From positions 124,001 to 188,000 of the forward strand of contig NZ_JASKMT010000001.1 of assembly GCF_030124175.1 (NCBI RefSeq): a stretch of DNA of 64,000 nucleotides, written 5' to 3'. The notes beneath the pieces were generated by a model. The model did no database searches, was not told the origin of the DNA, and was given only the letters and a program-made list of their open reading frames with translations. The position numbers and the translations under genes were made by a program. Each line of letters opens with the position of its first letter. Position 1 is the stretch's first letter. Positions 59,598 to 64,000 of this stretch are shown piece by piece. Origin of the DNA: Streptomyces sp. 549 (GTDB lineage Bacteria; Actinomycetota; Actinomycetes; Streptomycetales; Streptomycetaceae).

Positions 59598-59831
59598 ATG
59601 GCGGTGTGCGAGGTGTGCAGCAACGACTACGAGATGTCCTTCGAGGTGCACGCTGCAGGGTTTGTGCACGTCTTCGACAGTCTGGAGTGCGCCGCGCAGC
59701 GGATGGCCCCGATCTGCGAGAACTGCCAGTGCCGCATCCTCGGTCACGGAGTCGAGTCCGCAGGCCGCTTCTTCTGCTGTGCGCACTGCGCCCGCGTCCA
59801 AGGGCACGCGGAGCTGGTCGACCACGCCTGA
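59598..59831 (+). CDS. Small cysteine-rich zinc-binding protein
   Basis: 77 aa with eleven Cys/His ligands: CEVCSNDY at the start, FDSLECAAQ, then CENCQCRILGHG and FFCCAHCARVQGH. These suggest two treble-clef zinc sites, as in actinobacterial proteins labelled Prokaryotic metallothionein. It may store or sense zinc, but the exact family is uncertain. The AGGG before the ATG is a fair ribosome site. Confidence 0.85.
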   Translation: MAVCEVCSNDYEMSFEVHAAGFVHVFDSLECAAQRMAPICENCQCRILGHGVESAGRFFCCAHCARVQGHAELVDHA

Positions 59832-60160
59832 CCGTGCACACCCCGCGCCATGCCTGACCACCGGGCCGCCTGACCACCGGGCCACGGGCCGCCGGGCAGT
59901 GCTTCAGGACGGATCTCGTTGAGCGGCCGGTGCCGGACGACTGCGGGCGGTATCCCTTCCGTCGGCGGGTGGTGCCGCCGACGTCTCTACCCCGACCGGG
60001 CGGGGAGCGGAAGTCGAGAGTCGTACTCGAACACCGCCGGGTGGACGGACGCACAGGAGCCGGCAGTGGCCCCAACCTCGCCATAGGAAGAAGGTGTTCC
60101 CCAAGGGCTGTCCCGCCATCCCTGCGCCCGCCGGGAATCGCGGGACGGCTCTAGGCTGCG
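59832..60160. other. Intergenic region with 16-bp tandem duplication and small hairpin
   Basis: Contains GCCTGACCACCGGGCC twice in tandem (59852-59883) just after the cysteine-rich gene, and a 9-bp hairpin (59960-59968 with 59975-59983, 6-base loop) that may terminate that transcript. No gene seen. Confidence 0.6.
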
Positions 60161-60874
60161 GTGGTGGACACCGCAGCGGACAGGGACCGGCCCGACGAGG
60201 GATTCTTCGCGCTGCGGACAGGTCCGCCGCCTGCTGCCGCGGTTCCGCTGGCCCGTGTGTACGAGGGCGGCAGTCCGGCGTTGCGGGAGCGGATCGCCGC
60301 CGTGAACCACCGCCTGCGGGTCACCGAGCCGCGGGTCGGCGCGTCGATCGCCTTCCTGGGGCTTGCCGCGCGGCTGTGGTCGGTGTCGCTTGTCGCTCCC
60401 GCCTTCGGCGACGCCCTGCCCGATCTGCGGCCCGCGCGTCTGCACTGGGATCCGGCGGCGGCCCCGGGGTCGGACCTGTGGCTGCCCGACTCCTCGCCGC
60501 CGCCGGGCTTCGGCCCGGCGCACCCGTTGCGCCACACCGTGCTGGCGGCACACCTCACGCCGCTGGTGTCGGCGGTACGCGGAGTCGTACCGGTCGCCGA
60601 GCGACTGCTGTGGGGCAACGCCGCCTCCGCGCTCGCAGGTGCGGTGTCCCAGCTGTCGGTCTGGTGCCGGGAGCGCGGGATCGCGGACCCGCCGGCGACG
60701 GCCGTCCGCCTGGCCGCCGACCTGCTGGCCGCACCGGAGCTCAGCGGCACCGGCACTCTGCACGGCGGCGCCTTCCGCCGCCGTACGTGCTGCCTCTACT
60801 ACCGTGCTCCCGGGGGCGGCCTCTGCGGCGACTGCGTGTTCGCCACTCCCCCGTCCCGGTCCCCGGCTCCCTGA
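60161..60874 (+). CDS. FhuF-like (2Fe-2S) ferric iron reductase
   Basis: A 237-aa protein with the C-terminal iron-sulfur motif RRTCCLYYRAPGGGLCGDC: the C-C-x10-C-x2-C pattern of FhuF-type siderophore-iron reductases. The rest is helical (ERIAAVNHRLRVTEPRVGAS; LWLPDSSPPP). It would reduce ferric iron from imported siderophores, though no transporter adjoins. GTG start (60161 or 60164) without a clear ribosome site. Confidence 0.87.
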   Translation: MVDTAADRDRPDEGFFALRTGPPPAAAVPLARVYEGGSPALRERIAAVNHRLRVTEPRVGASIAFLGLAARLWSVSLVAPAFGDALPDLRPARLHWDPAAAPGSDLWLPDSSPPPGFGPAHPLRHTVLAAHLTPLVSAVRGVVPVAERLLWGNAASALAGAVSQLSVWCRERGIADPPATAVRLAADLLAAPELSGTGTLHGGAFRRRTCCLYYRAPGGGLCGDCVFATPPSRSPAP

Positions 60875-60907
60875 ACTGCGGCACTCCCGACGACGGATGG
60901 ACGGCAC

Positions 60908-61498
60908 ATGACGGAGCAGGTACGCCCTGACAGAGCCCCGATGGACGAGGAGGAGATCCAACGGGTGCAGGTGGGCGGCGCCCACCCGCAGGGCGGCGAC
61001 GTGGTCCTCTGCGCCTACGACGCCCGCTGGCCGGTGCGCTACGCCACCTGGGCACGTGAGCTGCGGGCCGCGCTGGGCGGCACGGCGCGGCGGCTGGAGC
61101 ACGTGGGCTCGACGTCGGTGCCCGGCCTGGACGCGAAACCGGTCGTCGACATGCTGCTGGAGGTCCCGGACCCGGCCGACGAGGACGCCTACGTGCCGGC
61201 TGCCACCGCGCTGGGCTTCCGGCTGAGCATCCGGGAGCCGGACTGGTACGAGCACCGGGTGCTGAAGCGTTTCGAACCGGAGCACACGGCCAATCTGCAC
61301 GTCTTCCCCGAGAGCTGTCCGGAGACCGAGCGGATGGTGCGCTTCCGTGACCGGTTGCGCGCGGACGACGCGGACCGGGAGCTGTACGCCCGCACCAAGT
61401 ACGAGCTCGCCGCGCGGGAGTGGACCTACCTCCAGCAGTACGCCGACGCCAAGTCGGCCGTGGTGGACGAGATCCTCCACCGGGCCGGACACCGCTGA
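60908..61498 (+). CDS. GrpB-family nucleotidyltransferase-like protein
   Basis: A 196-aa UPF0157/GrpB protein: the nucleotidyltransferase core LEHVGSTSVPGLDAKPVVDM has the GS-x-x-x-P-G-x-x-x-K-x-x-x-D pattern, and HTANLHVFP follows. The C-terminal KYELAAREWTYLQQYADAKS also fits. Members may transfer nucleotides or charge coenzyme A, but their role is not settled. 34 bases after the FhuF-like gene; possibly one transcript. Confidence 0.92.
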   Translation: MTEQVRPDRAPMDEEEIQRVQVGGAHPQGGDVVLCAYDARWPVRYATWARELRAALGGTARRLEHVGSTSVPGLDAKPVVDMLLEVPDPADEDAYVPAATALGFRLSIREPDWYEHRVLKRFEPEHTANLHVFPESCPETERMVRFRDRLRADDADRELYARTKYELAAREWTYLQQYADAKSAVVDEILHRAGHR

Positions 61499-61624
61499 CG
61501 CCGACGGGCCGGGCTCGCTTCCGCAGGGGCTCGGGCGGCGTTCCGGCCACGCTTCCGGGCGGGTCCCGGCGATGCTTCCACTCGGACGCGCGCCGGCGGC
61601 GCACGCGATGGGTACCGTCGGAGC

Positions 61625-61831
61625 ATGTGCCGAAGCATCAAGACCCTGCGTCCGCCGTACGCCGACGAGGTGACCGAGGAGGACGTGCGCGCCGCCGCCC
61701 TCCAGTACGTCCGCAAGGTGTCCGGGTTCCGCCAGCCGGCCGCCCACAACGAGGCCGCCTTCACCCGGGCGGTGGAGGAGGTCGCGGCTGCCACCGACCG
61801 GTTGCTCGCGTCGCTGGTCGTCCGCGGCTGA
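61625..61831 (+). CDS. DUF2277 protein
   Basis: A 68-aa protein containing the whole DUF2277 domain: MCRSIKTLRPPYADEVTEED, then VRKVSGFRQPAAHNEAAFTR and AAATDRLLASL. The Cys2 and the helix-turn arrangement are invariant in this family; function unknown. Confidence 0.93.
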   Translation: MCRSIKTLRPPYADEVTEEDVRAAALQYVRKVSGFRQPAAHNEAAFTRAVEEVAAATDRLLASLVVRG

Positions 61832-61897
61832 GCACCGCGCAGGCACCCGGCCGTCAGTGTGCCCCTCCCGTCACCGTGCCCGGCCGCACAGCCGCCG

Positions 61898-61964
61898 CCC
61901 GGCCGCCCGCCAGCGCGTCCGGCGGCACAACGCCGCTCCCGGGCGGGGGTGGCGGGCGGCCGGG
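61898..61964. terminator. 15-bp hairpin with long loop between convergent genes
   Basis: Arms 61898-61912 and 61950-61964 are exact complements; the 37-base loop has its own small GGCGG/CCGC pairing. It abuts the ABC-F stop (61968) and follows the DUF2277 stop (61831). Confidence 0.75.
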
Positions 61965-61967
61965 ACG

Positions 61968-63629
61968 TCAGGCGGCGCCCGGTCCGCTGTGGAGGTTCCT
62001 GACCTCCTCGGGGGTCGTCTCCGTCAGCTCCTCCCCGGCCAGCAGCCACCGGGTCATACCCACCGACTCCAGGAACTCCAGGTCGTGGCTGGCGATGAGC
62101 AGTGCGCCCCGGTAGGAGTCGAGCGCGCTGCTGAGCTGGCGCACACTGGCGGCGTCGAGGCTGTTGGTCGGCTCGTCGAGTACCAGAAGTTGCGGTGCGG
62201 GCGAGGCGAGCATCATCGCCGCCAGGGCGGCGCGGAAACGCTCCCCTCCGGAGAGAGTCCCGGCGAGCTGTTCGGCTCGGGCCCCCTTGAAGAGGAACCG
62301 GGCGAGCTGCGCGCGCAGGTGGTTGTCGCTGACACCGGGGGCCGTCCGCGCCACGTTGTCGGCAACGCTGAGACGGTCGTCCAGGACGTCGAGTCGCTGC
62401 GGCAGGAACCGCGTCGGCACATGCGCCCGGACCTCGCCGGAGAGCGGGGTGAGATCGCCGGTGAGAGCGCGCAGCAGGGTGGTCTTGCCGGCGCCGTTGC
62501 GGCCGACCAGGGCCACCCGCTCGGGGCCGTGGACGTGCAGACGGCCGTTGCGCAGCCGCCCGTGCGGGAGGTGCAGGTCGGTGAGGCTGAGCACGGCGCG
62601 TCCCGCCGGGACCTCGGTGGCGGGCAGGTCCACGCGGATCTCCGCGTCGTCCCGGACCGCTTCGGCGGCCTGCTCGCGGCGTTCGCGTGCCTCCTGGAGC
62701 CGGTCCTCGTGCAGGCCGCGCAGCTTGCCCGCCGATTCCTGCGCGGCCCGCTTCTTCGCACCGGCGACGATGCGCGGTGCCCGCCTTTCGACGTCCATCT
62801 TCCTGCTCTGCCGCTGACGGCGTGCCAGTTTGACCCGGCTCTCCTCCAGTTCGCGCTTCTGCCGGCGTACGTCCGTCTCGGTGGCCCGCAGCCGGCGCTC
62901 GGCTGCCTCCTGCTGCGTGGCGAGGGCGTCCCGGTAGGCGGACCAGCCGCCGCCGTACCAGGTGACCGCGCCGGAGCGCAGTTCGGCGATGCGGTCGACA
63001 CGTTCCAGGAGTTCCCGGTCGTGGCTGACGACCACGAGCGCCCCGGACCGCCAGGTGTCGACGGCCTCGCGGAGGCGTCGGCGGGCGACCAGGTCGAGGT
63101 TGTTCGTGGGTTCGTCGAGCAGCAGGACGTCGGGGCGTTCCAGGAGCAGGGCGGCGAGGCGCAGCAGCACCGTCTCGCCGCCGGAGAGCCGGCCGACGGT
63201 GCGATCGAGCTCGACGCCGCCGAGGCCGAGGGAGCCCAGCGTGGCGAGGGCACGTTCCTCGACGTCCCAGTCGTCGCCGACGGCGTCGAAGTGCGCCACG
63301 GCGACGTCGCCCGCCTCGATGGCGCGCAGCGCGCGTCGCTGCCGGGCGATACCGAGCGCCTGGTCGACGCGGAGCGCGGTGTCGAGGGTGACGTCCTGCG
63401 GCAGGTAGGCCAGCGTGCCGTGCACGGTCACCGACCCCCGGGTGGGGCGGAGTTCACCGGCCAGCAGGCGGAGCAGGGTGGACTTGCCGGTTCCGTTGGA
63501 GCCGACGAGGCCGGTGCGGCCCCGTCCGGCGCTGAGGGAGAGCCCGTCGAGCACAGGTGTGCCGTCAGGCCAACGGAACCCCAGGTCGGAGCAGGTCAGG
63601 GCGATCTCGGGGGTGTTCTCGGTGGGCAT
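61968..63629 (-). CDS. ABC-F family ATPase
   Basis: 553 aa with two ATP-binding domains and no membrane segments. First: Walker A VGSNGTGKSTLL, signature RLSGGE, Walker B LLLDEPTNNLD; second: VGRNGAGKTTLL, LSGGERFRAAL and LVLDEPTNSLD. A charged coiled-coil linker (about 225-330; RRQKRELEESRVKLARRQRQ) joins them. ABC-F proteins act on the ribosome, relieving stalls or giving antibiotic resistance; length and linker fit the actinobacterial group near TlrC/VarM-like proteins but do not prove resistance. ATG at 63629 with GAGAGA; upstream in-frame extension to 63773 is rejected. Confidence 0.92.
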   Translation of the reverse strand: MPTENTPEIALTCSDLGFRWPDGTPVLDGLSLSAGRGRTGLVGSNGTGKSTLLRLLAGELRPTRGSVTVHGTLAYLPQDVTLDTALRVDQALGIARQRRALRAIEAGDVAVAHFDAVGDDWDVEERALATLGSLGLGGVELDRTVGRLSGGETVLLRLAALLLERPDVLLLDEPTNNLDLVARRRLREAVDTWRSGALVVVSHDRELLERVDRIAELRSGAVTWYGGGWSAYRDALATQQEAAERRLRATETDVRRQKRELEESRVKLARRQRQSRKMDVERRAPRIVAGAKKRAAQESAGKLRGLHEDRLQEARERREQAAEAVRDDAEIRVDLPATEVPAGRAVLSLTDLHLPHGRLRNGRLHVHGPERVALVGRNGAGKTTLLRALTGDLTPLSGEVRAHVPTRFLPQRLDVLDDRLSVADNVARTAPGVSDNHLRAQLARFLFKGARAEQLAGTLSGGERFRAALAAMMLASPAPQLLVLDEPTNSLDAASVRQLSSALDSYRGALLIASHDLEFLESVGMTRWLLAGEELTETTPEEVRNLHSGPGAA

Positions 63630-64000
63630 GGTGTCTCTCGCAGTCCGCAGCACGGGGAAACGGGGGCATCGTGTGCGAGCACCACGCGGCGACCGGCCGG
63701 AGGGGAAAGAGGTGCCGTGTCCTTCGATCAGGGGACATCCTGTGCACCGAGGTCGCATCCGCGCGGGCGTCACTGCGGGCCGGGTGTACCGGCGGCAACG
63801 TGACGGGGTACGGGTTCAGCCGTACCGCGCGGTGTTCGCGGACCTCAGATACGCAACGTCCACCTCAATCGGCGACAACAGGACCTGCCGAGCGTACCTC
63901 GCGGGGCGTCTGCTTGTCGGATGGTTTTCTGGGCGGCGGCCCGCAACCGCCGTCGCAACCGCGCTCGCAGGGGCGGCCGGAGGGCGCGGACAGGCGCAGG
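63630..64000 (-). other. Upstream region of the ABC-F gene
   Basis: 371 bases to the window end without a supportable gene. ABC-F resistance genes often have a leader with attenuator hairpins; I do not see a clear leader peptide or terminator pair. It should carry the promoter of the ABC-F gene. Confidence 0.4.

Noticed and set aside
1..64000. tRNA, rRNA, CRISPR or insertion sequence
   Set aside because: No TPsiC-like GTTCGA-type arm in a cloverleaf context, no spaced direct repeats of CRISPR type, and no transposase motif were found by reading; the tandem arrays have 9-bp units with no spacers.

Overview
The window is chromosomal DNA of a high-GC actinobacterium, most likely a Streptomyces or close relative. 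The evidence is very high GC with G/C in third codon positions, GTG and TTG starts, many 4-base start/stop overlaps, and families typical of that genus: DUF1206, DUF4383, S-adenosyl methyltransferase Methyltransf_19, MAB_1171c-like membrane protein, SpoIIE phosphatases and RsbR/S/T proteins. There are no rRNA or tRNA genes, CRISPR arrays or insertion sequences. It reads as an accessory general-stress region rather than a core housekeeping or antibiotic cluster.

Layout. 1-8 kb: end of an unseen gene, an AlkZ-like winged-helix protein divergent from a WYL regulator, and a 1412-aa hybrid sensor kinase/phosphatase flanked by two STAS proteins. 8-24 kb: stand-alone ctaD, HAD phosphatase with a coupled short leader ORF, small stress membrane proteins (GlsB-like, DUF4230, DUF1206), two tandem 206-aa paralogues, a frameshifted D-Ala-D-Ala carboxypeptidase, CBS protein, VOC protein, Ppx/GppA-like protein, FN3 lipoprotein, P450 and a divergent FAD-Rieske oxidoreductase. 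24-31 kb: S15-type hydrolase, ATP-grasp ligase and a sigma-B/F-type sigma factor on one strand, then DUF4383 and an epimerase, then a 9-bp minisatellite. 31-40 kb: HAD-IIIA phosphatase, isochorismatase-like hydrolase, methyltransferase/CDGSH/heme-oxygenase-like group, ribokinase, YchJ, DoxX, two methyltransferases and a PIG-L deacetylase. 40-47 kb: a SpoIIE phosphatase, a MarR regulator and a tightly overlapping RsbR-RsbS-RsbT-phosphatase-phosphatase operon. 47-53 kb: an ImmA/IrrE-like protease, MAB_1171c-like membrane protein, TPR-like and DUF3574 group, then a TerD-nuclease fusion. 53-64 kb: TetR-controlled ABC exporter, ATP-dependent DNA ligase, DUF4287 and a second TetR, HIT, cysteine-rich zinc protein, FhuF-like Fe-S protein, GrpB, DUF2277 and an ABC-F protein.

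How it fits together. The window carries most parts of a partner-switching circuit: signal-sensing kinase/phosphatases, STAS antagonists, RsbT-type ATPase and a sigma-B/F-type sigma factor. I also find a recurring sequence, GTTT-N14-16-GGG(T/C)A(C/A), usually 40-50 bp upstream of start codons. It lies before ctaD, the epimerase, the 107-aa basic protein, DUF1206, GlsB and a helical protein, and before the Rsb operon itself. It matches the published Streptomyces sigma-B promoter class. I therefore infer that much of the window is one stress regulon encoded beside its own regulators.

The most promising undescribed items are a single protein joining a TerD domain to a PD-(D/E)XK nuclease-like domain, the ATP-grasp/hydrolase pair next to the sigma gene, and the NodS-like/PIG-L pair ending in a perfect 30-bp hairpin. 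Two TetR genes carry visible paired palindromic operators. Apart from the broken carboxypeptidase and a DUF2243-like remnant, the genes look intact. Functional calls rest on motif recognition only; no database search was run.
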